Of a DNA stretch of 64,000 nt, positions 28,150-36,701 are shown piece by piece. A program made the position numbers and the translations under genes. The stretch is taken from NCBI RefSeq assembly GCF_036227605.1, contig NZ_CP109487.1, positions 6,323,501-6,387,500 on the forward strand, given 5' to 3'. The DNA comes from Streptomyces sp. NBC_01439. Lineage in GTDB: Bacteria > Actinomycetota > Actinomycetes > Streptomycetales > Streptomycetaceae. Every line of letters begins with the position of its first letter. Positions within the stretch are counted from its first letter, which is position 1. Below the pieces are notes generated by a model, which saw nothing but the letters and a program-made list of their open reading frames with translations, ran no database searches and was not told where the DNA came from.

Positions 28150-28320
28150 GCGGCGAACCCTAGAGGGAGCGGGGAGGAGGCGGGGGGACGCCGGGGACGC
28201 AGACCGGCCAAGTCCGGGGCCCGGCACATGTTGTCTTGTCACACGACTGACGCATCCTCACCGATGTGGCTAACATCACGCCCACCCGGCGATGTTGCCG
28301 GAAGGTTACGGAGGTGCGAC

Positions 28321-29016
28321 GTGCTGCCAGTTCGGGGTGGGGACGGCCGGAAGCTGACGGTCTGGGGCACCCGTACCACCTGGAGCACCGTGGGGGACGG
28401 GGAGTTCTTCTGCCCCGCCTGCGGTGGCGACCGCAATTACCGCAGGCGGACCGGGCGGCGCCGGTTCACCGTCCTCGGGGTGCCGCTGCTGCCCCGCGGG
28501 CAGGCCGGGCCCGTCATCGAGTGCCAGGGCTGCCGTGCGCGCTTCGCCACCGACGTCCTGGACCACCTCACCACGACCCGCTTCACGGCCCTCCTGCGCG
28601 ACGCCGTGCACACCGTGGCGCTGGCCGTGCTCACCGCGGGCGGAACGGCCTCGCGCGGCGCGCTGGAGGCCGCCGTGGGCGCCGTACGGGCCGCGGGCTT
28701 CCAGGAGTGCACCGAGGAGCAGCTGGAGTCCCTCGTGGACGCGCTGTCCACGGACGAGGGCCGGCAGGGGCTGTACGACGTCCCGGAGTGTTGCGGGGCC
28801 GCGCTGTCGATAGAGCTCCACGAGGCCCTGGAACCGCTGGCCCCGCACCTGGCCGGCCCGGGTCGCGAATCGATCCTGCTCCAGGGGGCCCGCATCGCGC
28901 TCGCGGACGGCCCGTACACCCCGGCCGAGCGCGAGGTGCTCGCGACGGTCGGTTCGGCGCTGCGGATCGACACGGACGAGGTGACCCGACTGCTGTCGGC
29001 GGTGCGCGCTCCCTGA
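28321..29016 (+). CDS. Zinc-ribbon TerB-like protein
   Basis: This 231-residue protein has an N-terminal zinc ribbon (CPACGGDRNY and CQGC, residues about 28-70). A TerB-like helical domain fills the rest, with the family ending IALADGPYTPAEREVLATVG. TerB proteins are tied to tellurite and stress responses and bind calcium or other partners. The exact role here is unknown. GTG 28321 follows the ribosome site GGAGGT at spacing five. TAACAT at 28270-28275 may be its -10 box. Confidence 0.8.
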   Translation: MLPVRGGDGRKLTVWGTRTTWSTVGDGEFFCPACGGDRNYRRRTGRRRFTVLGVPLLPRGQAGPVIECQGCRARFATDVLDHLTTTRFTALLRDAVHTVALAVLTAGGTASRGALEAAVGAVRAAGFQECTEEQLESLVDALSTDEGRQGLYDVPECCGAALSIELHEALEPLAPHLAGPGRESILLQGARIALADGPYTPAEREVLATVGSALRIDTDEVTRLLSAVRAP

Positions 29017-29038
29017 GGGGCGTTCCACGGATCTCACA

Positions 29039-29077
29039 CGAGCGGCCCTGTGCGAATTCATCGCGCAGGGCCGCTCG
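29039..29077 (+). terminator. Long hairpin terminator after the TerB-like gene
   Basis: A 16-bp stem with one G-T pair and an AATTCAT loop is centred on GAGCGGCCCTG and its complement. It begins 22 bases after the stop. Confidence 0.85.
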
Positions 29078-29628
29078 TGTCCGACCCGTGGACTCCGGAC
29101 GGGCCCGTTCCGCCCAAAACGGCCTTCCGTGGCGTAACGATCCGGCCTCGCAGGGCCCGTTTCGGGACGCGTGAACGCCGTGTGAAGGGTGCAGGCGCAA
29201 GCCCCGTGCCCGATGTGTCCACCAGTCGGACGGCCGGAACGGCGCCTTCGAGTTTGCCCGTCCGAAGGGCTGCAAACCTGGTATCCGCACGTCATGGGGC
29301 AGGTGCTTCACGGGTGCGCCGGGGGAAGATCCGGCCCCGCACCGTTGTGCGCATACCCCTGTCGAGAGCGCCGCACCACTGGAGAAACCTACAGATCGAG
29401 CAGGCCTGGACGTCAACAGTTTGTCGAAGTCGACGATATGTGTGAGGCCACCCACAGGCGTTCAATTCCGGTCACACGACAAGACGGCGCCGTTAACACA
29501 GCGCGGCTTCCATTCGCTCCACCGTGAATGCACTGACAACCCCGGCGTACCAACGGGTTAGCGACCCACTGCGCCCCAGGGACAACCAGATCTCCTCTCA
29601 CTTACCTACCTTGAAGGGCAAGGCTGAG
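29078..29628 (+). promoter_or_regulatory. Long upstream region of the nucleobase permease gene
   Basis: These 550 bases hold no gene I can support. The sequence is less GC-rich than its surroundings toward the 3' end. An in-frame GTG at 29524 would add 35 codons to the permease, including a TTA, and is unlikely to be the start. The length allows a long 5' leader. I recognise no known riboswitch in it. Confidence 0.4.
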
Positions 29629-31104
29629 ATGGCACGTGTCGCCGCCCGGCTTTCCACCGACGGAGAGCAGAGCACGCACCCGGTCGACGAGGTGCTCCCC
29701 CTCCCCAAGCTCGCGCTGTACGGCTTCCAGCACGTACTCGCCTTCTACGCCGGCGCGGTGATCGTTCCGATCATCGTCGGCAACGCGCTGAAGCTGAGCC
29801 CTGAACAGCTGGTCTACCTGATCAACGCGGACCTCTTCACCTGCGGCATCGCCTCGATCATCCAGGCCTGGGGCATCGGCCGGATCGGTGCGCGCCTGCC
29901 GCTGATCCAGGGCGTGACCTTCACCGCCGTCTCGCCGATGATCGCCATCGGTCTCGGCGCCGGCGGCGGCACCGCCGCCCTGCTGGTCATCTACGGCGCG
30001 GTGATCACCGCCGGTATCGCCACCTTCGCCTTCGCCTGGCTCCCGGCCAAGGCGTTCCGGACCGTGATGCGGCTGTTCCCGCCGGTCGTCACCGGCACGG
30101 TGATCACCGTGCTGGGCATCGTCCTGATCCCGGTCGGTCTCAACGACGCCGCCGGCGGCCTCGGCAGCCCCGACTTCGGAGACCCGAAGAACTTCGCCTA
30201 CGCCGGCGGCACGATGCTCTTCATCCTCATCCTGATGAAGATCGGCAAGCCGTTCCTCTCCAGCATCTCGATCCTCCTCGGCCTGGTCGTCGGCACCACC
30301 GTCGCCTTCCTGCTCGGCGACGCGAAGTTCGGGGACGTGAGCAAGTCCGAGTGGATCGGCGTCACCACCCCCTTCCACTTCGGTGCCCCGAAGTTCGAGT
30401 GGTTCCCGATCGTCCTGATGCTCATCGTCATGCTGATCACCATGGTCGAGACGACCGGTGACACCTACGCCGTCGGCGACATCGTCGGCAAGGAGGTCGA
30501 CAGCGAGACCGTGGCCCGCGCCCTGCACGCCGACGGCGCCGCGACCGCGCTCGGCGGTGTCCTCAACTCCTTCCCGTACGTGGCCTTCGCCGAGAACGTC
30601 GGCCTGGTGCGGATGACGAAGGTGAAGAGCCGGTTCGTGGTGGTCGCCGCGGGTGTCTTCATGATCGCCTTGGGTCTGCTGCCCAAGGCCGCCGCGATCG
30701 TCGCCGCCGTCCCGCACGGGGTCCTCGGCGGCGCCGCGACCGTCATGTTCGCCATGGTCGCCCTGGCCGGCATCCAGACCCTGGCCAAGGTGGACCTGAA
30801 GGAGGAGAAGAACGCGCTGATCGTCGGCGTCTCCCTCGCCTTCGCCCTGCTCCCCGCGACCGTCCCGGTCTTCTTCACCAAGCACATGGACCCGGACCTG
30901 TCCTCGCTCCTCAACAGCGGTGTGACGCTCGGTGCCACGGCCGCCATCGTCCTCAACCTGGTCTTCAACGGCCTGGGCAAGGACGGCGCCCACGACGCCC
31001 CCAAGGTCGAACTGCCCGCCCAGCCGACGGCGGGCGAGGAGTCCTCGGCAGCCGTACCGGCCCCGTCGGGCGAGGGCGAAGAAGCCCGGACGCCGGCCTC
31101 CTGA
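29629..31104 (+). CDS. NCS2 family nucleobase (uracil/xanthine) permease
   Basis: This 491-residue membrane protein has about 12-14 helices. It belongs to the NCS2 nucleobase:cation symporters, with family segments YGFQHVLAFYAGAVIVP and the functional VETTGDTYAVGD. Such carriers import uracil or xanthine with protons. Which nucleobase is used cannot be decided from sequence alone. The hydrophilic C-terminus is Glu/Pro/Ala-rich. ATG 29629 fits the family N-terminus. A perfect terminator follows at 31119-31151. Confidence 0.92.
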   Translation: MARVAARLSTDGEQSTHPVDEVLPLPKLALYGFQHVLAFYAGAVIVPIIVGNALKLSPEQLVYLINADLFTCGIASIIQAWGIGRIGARLPLIQGVTFTAVSPMIAIGLGAGGGTAALLVIYGAVITAGIATFAFAWLPAKAFRTVMRLFPPVVTGTVITVLGIVLIPVGLNDAAGGLGSPDFGDPKNFAYAGGTMLFILILMKIGKPFLSSISILLGLVVGTTVAFLLGDAKFGDVSKSEWIGVTTPFHFGAPKFEWFPIVLMLIVMLITMVETTGDTYAVGDIVGKEVDSETVARALHADGAATALGGVLNSFPYVAFAENVGLVRMTKVKSRFVVVAAGVFMIALGLLPKAAAIVAAVPHGVLGGAATVMFAMVALAGIQTLAKVDLKEEKNALIVGVSLAFALLPATVPVFFTKHMDPDLSSLLNSGVTLGATAAIVLNLVFNGLGKDGAHDAPKVELPAQPTAGEESSAAVPAPSGEGEEARTPAS

Positions 31105-31118
31105 CCCTCCCAAGGGGT

Positions 31119-31151
31119 GACCCCGGCCGGGCCCCGCGCCCGGCCGGGGTC
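31119..31151 (+). terminator. Terminator after the permease gene
   Basis: A 14-bp perfect stem GACCCCGGCCGGGC with a CCCGC loop begins 15 bases after the stop. Confidence 0.85.
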
Positions 31152-31211
31152 GCTGCCGTTCGTTGTCGTTCGTTGCCGGGACGCACTGCCCGTGGTCGCC
31201 TCGCCGTACGG

Positions 31212-31217
31212 GACAAT
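31212..31217 (+). promoter_or_regulatory. Leaderless-type -10 box of recO
   Basis: GACAAT lies 6 bases before ATG 31224. Confidence 0.5.
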
Positions 31218-31223
31218 GGGCGC

Positions 31224-31970
31224 ATGAGTCTGTTCCGCGACGACGGCATCGTGCTGCGCACCCAGAAGCTGGGTGAGGCGGACCGCATCATCACCCTGCT
31301 GACCCGCGGCCACGGCCGGGTGCGGGCCGTCGCCCGCGGGGTCCGGCGCACGAAGTCCAAGTTCGGCGCCGGGCTGGAACCTTTCTCCCACGCCGACGTG
31401 CAGTTCTTCGCCCGGGGCAGCGAACTGATCGGCCGCAGCCTCCCGCTCTGCACCCAGACCGAGATCATCGCCCCGTACGGCAACGGCATCGTCACCGACT
31501 ACGCCCGCTACACCGCCGGCACCGCCATGCTGGAAACCGCCGAGCGGTTCACCGAGAACGAGGGCGAGCCCGCCGTCCAGCAGTACCTGCTGCTCGTCGG
31601 AGCCCTGCGCACCCTCTCGCGCGGCGAGCACGAGCCCCACCTCATCCTCGACGCCTTCCTGCTGCGCTCCCTCGCCGTCAACGGCTACGCGCCCAGCTTC
31701 GAGGACTGCGCGAAGTGCGGCATCCACGGACCCAACCGGCACTTCTCCGTCGCCGCGGGCGGGGTCATATGCGGGGACTGCCGGGTGCCCGGCAGCGTCG
31801 TACCCTCATCAGAGGCCATCGCCCTGCTCAGCGCCCTGCTGACGGGCGACTGGGGGCATGCCGACGCGTGCGAGGCGCGTCACGTGCGGGAGGGCAGCGG
31901 GCTGGTCTCCGCCTATTTGCACTGGCATCTGGAGCGCGGGCTACGCTCCCTGCGATACGTCGAGAAATAG
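31224..31970 (+). CDS. recO: DNA repair protein RecO
   Basis: This 248-residue recombination mediator anneals ssDNA and loads RecA with RecR. The OB-fold N-terminus has the family start [20 protein letters not shown], and a zinc site is visible as CAKC ... CGDC at about residues 153-178. It is followed after 11 bases by uppS, a standard actinobacterial pair. Confidence 0.95.
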   Translation: MSLFRDDGIVLRTQKLGEADRIITLLTRGHGRVRAVARGVRRTKSKFGAGLEPFSHADVQFFARGSELIGRSLPLCTQTEIIAPYGNGIVTDYARYTAGTAMLETAERFTENEGEPAVQQYLLLVGALRTLSRGEHEPHLILDAFLLRSLAVNGYAPSFEDCAKCGIHGPNRHFSVAAGGVICGDCRVPGSVVPSSEAIALLSALLTGDWGHADACEARHVREGSGLVSAYLHWHLERGLRSLRYVEK

Positions 31971-31981
31971 GAGCTGGGCAC

Positions 31982-32800
31982 ATGGTACGACGCGGGATTC
32001 TGGGACGCTCTCGCCGGGAGTACAAGGTTCCCGAGCCGCACCCGTCCGGTGCGGTCCCGCCGAAGATCCCCGGTGAGCTGGTCCCGAACCACGTCGCCGT
32101 CGTCATGGACGGCAACGGCCGCTGGGCGAAGGAGCGCGGTCTGCCGCGCACCGAGGGGCACAAGGTCGGCGAGGGCGTCGTGCTCGATGTGCTCAAGGGC
32201 TGCCTGGAGATGGGCGTCAAGAACCTCTCCCTGTACGCTTTCTCGACGGAGAACTGGAAGCGCTCGCCCGACGAGGTCCGCTTCCTGATGAACTTCAACC
32301 GCGACGTCATCCGGCGCCGCCGCGACGAGATGAACGAGCTGGGCATCCGCATCCGTTGGGTCGGCCGCATGCCGAAGATGTGGAAGTCGGTCGTCCAGGA
32401 GCTCCAGGTCGCGCAGGAGCAGACCGTCGACAACGACGCCATGACCCTGTACTTCTGCGTCAACTACGGCGGCCGTGCGGAGATCGCGGACGCGGCGCAG
32501 GCCATCGCCCGCGATGTCGCGGCGGGCCGGCTGGACCCGTCGAAGGTGAACGAGAAGACCTTCGCGAAGTACATGTACTACCCGGACATGCCGGACGTGG
32601 ACCTCTTCCTGCGCCCGAGCGGCGAGCAGCGGACCTCCAACTACCTGCTCTGGCAGAGCGCGTACGCCGAGATGGTCTTCCAGGACGTGCTGTGGCCGGA
32701 CTTCGACCGCCGCAACCTCTGGGCGGCCTGCCTGGAGTACGCCCAGCGCGACCGCCGCTTCGGCGGCGCCGTGCCGAACCAGCCGGAGTCCACCGCCTGA
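31982..32800 (+). CDS. uppS: Isoprenyl transferase (undecaprenyl diphosphate synthase type)
   Basis: This 272-residue cis-prenyltransferase makes the polyprenyl diphosphate carrier for cell-wall synthesis. The pyrophosphate-binding motif is [10 protein letters not shown], and the later family blocks are [10 protein letters not shown] and [20 protein letters not shown] short basic N-terminus precedes the domain. The ATG has AGGAG nine bases upstream. Chain length of the product is not readable from sequence. Confidence 0.95.
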   Translation: MVRRGILGRSRREYKVPEPHPSGAVPPKIPGELVPNHVAVVMDGNGRWAKERGLPRTEGHKVGEGVVLDVLKGCLEMGVKNLSLYAFSTENWKRSPDEVRFLMNFNRDVIRRRRDEMNELGIRIRWVGRMPKMWKSVVQELQVAQEQTVDNDAMTLYFCVNYGGRAEIADAAQAIARDVAAGRLDPSKVNEKTFAKYMYYPDMPDVDLFLRPSGEQRTSNYLLWQSAYAEMVFQDVLWPDFDRRNLWAACLEYAQRDRRFGGAVPNQPESTA

Positions 32801-32835
32801 CGGGGGTGCGGGACGGCCGGATTCCGCCCGGCCGG

Positions 32836-32841
32836 TAGAGT
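32836..32841 (+). promoter_or_regulatory. Leaderless-type -10 box of the YcxB-like gene
   Basis: TAGAGT lies 8 bases before ATG 32850. Confidence 0.45.
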
Positions 32842-32849
32842 CCGCTGTC

Positions 32850-33386
32850 ATGAACACGGATGAGGATCATGCACAGCGGACCGAGCAGGCCGCCTTCGTC
32901 TACCAGCTCACGCTCGCTGACCTCCAAGGGGTCGTCCGGGTGCGTGCCTGGCGGACGGGAGCGGGGCGCGCGGAGATGCTCCTGCCCCCGCTGATGACCA
33001 CTGCCCTCGTGGTGGCGTTCGGCCTGTTCCGCGGGTTCCTGCCGGTCGTCACCGTGGTCAGCGCGGTGGTGGGACTCGGTGCCGGACTCCTCGGAGTCGT
33101 TCGGGGCCGACGCGGCATGGCGCGCCGGCTTCACGCGGTGTGGGTTCAGTACGGGCAGTGCCGCACGCTGGTCGACGACCGGGGCGCCGCGACCACGGGC
33201 GAGACCATGTCGTACACGGCCGACTGGAAGCTCTTCACGGACTACGCCGAGACGCCGGACCTCTTCGTCCTGGTCGGGGGCCCGCGAGCGAGCTGCCTCG
33301 CGGTGGTGCCGAAGCGGGGGGCCGAGGAGCCCGCCGACATCGACCGCCTCCGCGCGATCCTGGACCGGAACCTGAAGCGGGTCTAG
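32850..33386 (+). CDS. YcxB-like membrane protein
   Basis: This 178-residue protein has two hydrophobic helices at about residues 46-82. A C-terminal soluble part follows, with a WKLFTDYAETPDLFVL segment typical of YcxB-like proteins. The function is unknown. Its stop overlaps that of convergent zur through a shared CTAG. Confidence 0.75.
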   Translation: MNTDEDHAQRTEQAAFVYQLTLADLQGVVRVRAWRTGAGRAEMLLPPLMTTALVVAFGLFRGFLPVVTVVSAVVGLGAGLLGVVRGRRGMARRLHAVWVQYGQCRTLVDDRGAATTGETMSYTADWKLFTDYAETPDLFVLVGGPRASCLAVVPKRGAEEPADIDRLRAILDRNLKRV

Positions 33387-33811
33387 CCGGCGGCGGCGCA
33401 GTCGGCGCAGGTGCCGAAGATCTCCACCGTGTGGGCGACGTTCACGTAGCCGTGCTCGGCCGCGATGGACTCCGCCCACTTCTCCACGGCCGGGCCCTCC
33501 ACCTCGACGGCCTTGCCGCACTTGCGGCAGACCAGGTGATGGTGGTGATCGCCGGTGGAGCAGCGGCGGTAGACGGACTCGCCGTCGCTGGTCCGCAGGA
33601 CGTCGACCTCGCCGGCGTCCGCGAGGGACTGGAGGGTGCGGTAGACGGTGGTCAGGCCCACGGAGTCGCCACGGTGCTTGAGCATGTCGTGGAGCTCCTG
33701 GGCGCTGCGGAACTCGTCCACCTCGTCCAGCGCCGCCGCGACCGCGGCCCGCTGCCGGGTGGATCGTCCTCGTACTGGCGCGGTATTCATCTCGCCAGGC
33801 GCAGTCGCCAC
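33383..33811 (-). CDS. zur: Zinc uptake regulator Zur (Fur family)
   Basis: This 142-residue Fur-family repressor has a winged helix containing VGLTTVYRTLQSLADAGEVD and the metal-binding parts HHHH, CRKC and CADC. The two CxxC pairs form the structural zinc site. With zinc bound it represses znu and other zinc genes. GTG 33811 is chosen over ATG 33790 because GAGGAGG lies five bases upstream. It sits next to the znu operon, separated by a terminator, and its target sites appear upstream of znuA. Confidence 0.94.
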   Translation of the reverse strand: MATAPGEMNTAPVRGRSTRQRAAVAAALDEVDEFRSAQELHDMLKHRGDSVGLTTVYRTLQSLADAGEVDVLRTSDGESVYRRCSTGDHHHHLVCRKCGKAVEVEGPAVEKWAESIAAEHGYVNVAHTVEIFGTCADCAAAG

Positions 33812-33855
33812 CGGTTCCTCCTCGTATAGGCCTGCGGCCATTGTGCCAGCCCTTC

Positions 33856-33885
33856 AGGGGGCGTCCGGCGAATCGGACGCCCCCT
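33856..33885 (-). terminator. Terminator at the znuB-zur junction
   Basis: An 11-bp perfect stem GGGGGCGTCCG with a 6-base loop overlaps the znuB stop. It should end the znu transcript before zur. Confidence 0.75.
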
Positions 33886-34747
33886 AGACCTTCACATCGT
33901 CGCGCGTGCAGACCTCTTCGGCCGCGAGTGCGGCTCTGGCCCGGCGCCGGGCCAACGGGGCGGAGAGGGCGGTCATCACCATGAAGACGCCGATCGCGAG
34001 CAGCACGATCGTCGCGCCCGAGGGCACGTTGATGTAGTAGGTGGCCGCCGTGCCGGTCAGCGAGACGGTCACGCTGATGGCCATGGCCAGGCCCAGCGTG
34101 GCCGCGAAACTGCGGGTGAGGCGCTGCGCTGCCGCGACCGGGATCACCAGCATCGCGCTGACCAGCAGCAGGCCGACGATGCGCATCGCGACGGTGACGG
34201 TGACGGCGGCGGTGACCGCGATCAGCAGGTTCAGGGCGCGCACGGGCAGGCCGGTGACCCGGGCGAACTCCTCGTCCTGGCAGACGGCGAAGAGCTGCCT
34301 GCGCAGGCCGATGGCCACGGCGAGGACGAAGGCGGCGAGGATCGCCATCGCGGTCACATCCTCGGCGGAGACCGTGGTGATCGAGCCGAACATGGAGCCC
34401 AGGAGGCTGGCCGTCTGACCGCCCCCGAGGTTGATGATCATGACGCCGCCCGCGAGGCCGCCGTAGAAGAGCATGGCGAGGGCGACGTCTCCGCTGGTCC
34501 TGCCGCGGGCCCGGATCAGTTCCATGCCGACGGCGCCGACGACGGCGACGAGCGTCGCCATCCAGACCGGGCTGGTCTGGAGCACGAAGCCGAGCGCGAC
34601 ACCGGTCATGGCGACGTGGCCGAGGCCGTCGCCCATGAGCGCCTGGCGGCGCTGGACGAGGTACGTGCCGATGGCGGGGGCCGTGATGCCGACCAGGGCC
34701 GCCGCGATCAGCGCGCGCTGCATGAAGGCGTAGTCGAGGATGTCCAT
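33884..34747 (-). CDS. znuB: Zinc ABC transporter permease ZnuB
   Basis: This 287-residue integral membrane protein of the ABC-3 family has about eight helices and forms the channel of the zinc importer. The start overlaps the znuC stop by one base. It ends in a basic tail (RRRARAAL). Confidence 0.93.
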   Translation of the reverse strand: MDILDYAFMQRALIAAALVGITAPAIGTYLVQRRQALMGDGLGHVAMTGVALGFVLQTSPVWMATLVAVVGAVGMELIRARGRTSGDVALAMLFYGGLAGGVMIINLGGGQTASLLGSMFGSITTVSAEDVTAMAILAAFVLAVAIGLRRQLFAVCQDEEFARVTGLPVRALNLLIAVTAAVTVTVAMRIVGLLLVSAMLVIPVAAAQRLTRSFAATLGLAMAISVTVSLTGTAATYYINVPSGATIVLLAIGVFMVMTALSAPLARRRARAALAAEEVCTRDDVKV

Positions 34748-35568
34748 CAGCTCAGCAGTCCCGTCCGCAGGGGCCCGGCGTCGTGCGCCGCGTGGGGGTG
34801 TACGTGGTCGTGGCCGGGCAGGGCGTGCTGCCCCACGGCCTCCGGGGGCGGGCCGTCGTGGACGACGCAGCCGTCGCGCAGGACGACGGCGCGGTCGATC
34901 AGGGGCTCCAGCGGGCCCAGCTCGTGCAGGACGAGCAGGACGGTGGAACCGGCGGCGACCTGCGCGCGCAGGGCGTTCGCCAGGACCTCCTGGTTGGCGA
35001 GGTCCACGCCCGCCATCGGCTCGTCCATGATCAGCAGCTCGGGTTCGACGGCGAGCGCCCGGGCGATGAGCACGCGCTGGTGCTGGCCGCCGGAGAGGGC
35101 GTCCACCGAGACGTCGGCGTACGAGTCCATGTCGACCAGGGCCAGGGCCTGCTCTATGGCCGTCCTGTCGGCCTTGCGCAGGAGGCCGAAGCGGGTGCGG
35201 GCGAGCCGGCCGGAGGAGACGACCTCGCGGACGGTGGCCGGGACGCCGCCGGCGGCGGTGGTGCGCTGGGGGACGTAGCCGATGCGCGACCAGTCGCGGA
35301 AGCGCTTGAAGTCCGTACCGAAGAGGCTGAGGGTTCCGTCGGTCAGCGGGACCTGGCCGACCACGGCGCGGACGGCCGTGGACTTGCCTGAGCCGTTGGC
35401 GCCGAGCAGCGCGACGACCTCACCGCGGTGGACGGTGAGGTCGATCCCGCGCAGCACGGGGCGCGAGCCGAGCGAGGCCGTGGCCCCGCGCAGGGATATG
35501 ACGGGTGACTGGTCCGCTGCCCGTCCTGGCGTGGACTGCATGGCTCGCGCCTCCGTTGCTGCTGTCAT
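34747..35568 (-). CDS. znuC: Zinc ABC transporter ATPase ZnuC
   Basis: This 273-residue ATPase has Walker A GANGSGKST, signature LSGGQ and Walker B LLIMDEP. The C-terminal tail is His-rich (GHDHVHPHAAHD), which could help zinc handling. The ATG directly follows the znuA stop, with GGAG eight bases upstream inside znuA. Confidence 0.94.
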   Translation of the reverse strand: MTAATEARAMQSTPGRAADQSPVISLRGATASLGSRPVLRGIDLTVHRGEVVALLGANGSGKSTAVRAVVGQVPLTDGTLSLFGTDFKRFRDWSRIGYVPQRTTAAGGVPATVREVVSSGRLARTRFGLLRKADRTAIEQALALVDMDSYADVSVDALSGGQHQRVLIARALAVEPELLIMDEPMAGVDLANQEVLANALRAQVAAGSTVLLVLHELGPLEPLIDRAVVLRDGCVVHDGPPPEAVGQHALPGHDHVHPHAAHDAGPLRTGLLS

Positions 35569-36546
35569 CTACTTGGCTCCGAGCGCCTTCTGGAGGTTCT
35601 TCAGGTTGGACCGCATGACCTCGAAGTAGTCAGCGCCCTGGGACGTGTTGGTGATTCCTTCGAGGGGGTCCAGGACATCGGTCTTCAGGCCGGTGTCCGT
35701 CGCGAGGGTCTTGGCCGTCTTGTCGCTGGCCAGGGTCTCGAAGAACACGGTGGTGACATTGTCCTTCTTCGCGACGGCCTGAAGATCCTTCATCCGGGCC
35801 GGGCTCGGCTCGGACTCGGGGTCGACGCCGGAGATGCCCTCCTGGTCGAGGCCGTAGCGCTCGGCGAGGTAGCCGAAGGCGGAGTGGGTGGTGATGAAGG
35901 TCTTGGAGGCCGTGTTCTTCAGGCCGTCCTTGAACTCCGTGTCCAGCGCGGTCAGTTTGCCGACCAGCTCGTCGGTGTTCTTCTTGTAGTCCGCGGCGTG
36001 GTCGGGGTCGGCCTTCTCCAGGGCGGCGCCGACCCCCTTGGCGATCTCCGCGTACTTGACGGGGTCGAGCCAGACGTGCGGGTCCTTGCCGCCCTCGTCG
36101 TGGTCGTGGCCCTCGCCCTCGCCCTCGGCGTGGCCCTCGGCGCCGTGGTCGTGGCCGGCCGAGCCGTGGACCTCCAACTCGGTGAGGGTCGCGGCATCGA
36201 CGACGTTCTTCACGCCGGACAGGGCGACGGCCTTGTCGACGGCGGGCTGCAGGCTCTTGAGGTAGAGGACCACGTCGGCCTCGCCGAGCTGCCCGGTCTG
36301 CTTCGGGGTGATCTCCAGGTCGTGCGGTTCGACGCCGGGCTTGGTCAGGCTGTCGACCTTCACGTGCTCCTTGCCGATCTGCTCGGCGAGGAAGGCCATG
36401 GGGTAGAACGACGCCGTCACGCCGACCTTGCCGTCCTTGCTGCCACCGGCGCCGGCGGCGGCTCCGGAGCAGGCGGTTAGGGCCGTGGCGCCGAGGGCGA
36501 CGGCTCCGGCGAGGGCGGCGGTGGGTATGAGGCGTCGTACGTTCAT
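35569..36546 (-). CDS. znuA: Zinc ABC transporter substrate-binding lipoprotein ZnuA
   Basis: This 325-residue lipoprotein has a signal peptide ending in the lipobox LTAC. The cluster A-I metal-binding fold is seen in PHDLEITPKQ, WLDPVKYAEI and the later THSAFGYLAERYGL. A His/Asp/Glu-rich loop (GHDHGAEGHAEGEGEGHDHD) sits in the middle, as in zinc-specific ZnuA. Start MNVRR at 36546 is preferred, but 36555 and 36561 are also possible. None has a strong ribosome site. Two Zur-box-like sites lie at and just upstream of the start. Confidence 0.93.
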   Translation of the reverse strand: MNVRRLIPTAALAGAVALGATALTACSGAAAGAGGSKDGKVGVTASFYPMAFLAEQIGKEHVKVDSLTKPGVEPHDLEITPKQTGQLGEADVVLYLKSLQPAVDKAVALSGVKNVVDAATLTELEVHGSAGHDHGAEGHAEGEGEGHDHDEGGKDPHVWLDPVKYAEIAKGVGAALEKADPDHAADYKKNTDELVGKLTALDTEFKDGLKNTASKTFITTHSAFGYLAERYGLDQEGISGVDPESEPSPARMKDLQAVAKKDNVTTVFFETLASDKTAKTLATDTGLKTDVLDPLEGITNTSQGADYFEVMRSNLKNLQKALGAK

Positions 36547-36560
36547 GACATCCATTTTCA
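36546..36560 (-). promoter_or_regulatory. Zur-box-like site 1 (overlaps znuA start)
   Basis: The plus-strand 15-mer TGACATCCATTTTCA matches the streptomycete Zur motif TGAAAATGATTTTCA at 11 of 15 positions. It overlaps the first base of the znuA start codon. Confidence 0.5.
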
Positions 36561-36567
36561 TCAAAGA

Positions 36568-36582
36568 TGGAAACGATTGTCA
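36568..36582 (-). promoter_or_regulatory. Zur box upstream of znuA
   Basis: TGGAAACGATTGTCA matches TGAAAATGATTTTCA at 12 of 15 positions. It lies 22 bases upstream of znuA, in the znuA-glyS divergent region, and is the best candidate operator. Confidence 0.8.
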
Positions 36583-36631
36583 AAAACCCAGGTGGGGGGC
36601 CGGGGTGGGTGGGCGTGGAAGGGGAACCGAT

Positions 36632-36662
36632 TTGAAAGGGGGGGTGCGGGCGCCGGTAATCT
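36632..36662 (+). promoter_or_regulatory. Possible glyS promoter
   Basis: TTGAAA (36632-36637) and TAATCT (36657-36662) with a 19-base spacer could be the -35 and -10 of glyS. Confidence 0.45.
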
Positions 36663-36701
36663 AAAGACTTCGCCGTTCGTCCTCGTAATGAAGAGAGCAC
36701 C

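Noticed and set aside
27358..28320. An N-terminal extension of the zinc-ribbon TerB gene
   Set aside because: It overlaps the SDR gene on the other strand. GTG 28321 has a textbook ribosome site.
29524..29628. A longer start for the nucleobase permease at GTG 29524
   Set aside because: The extra 35 residues do not fit the family N-terminus and would add a TTA codon. ATG 29629 is better.
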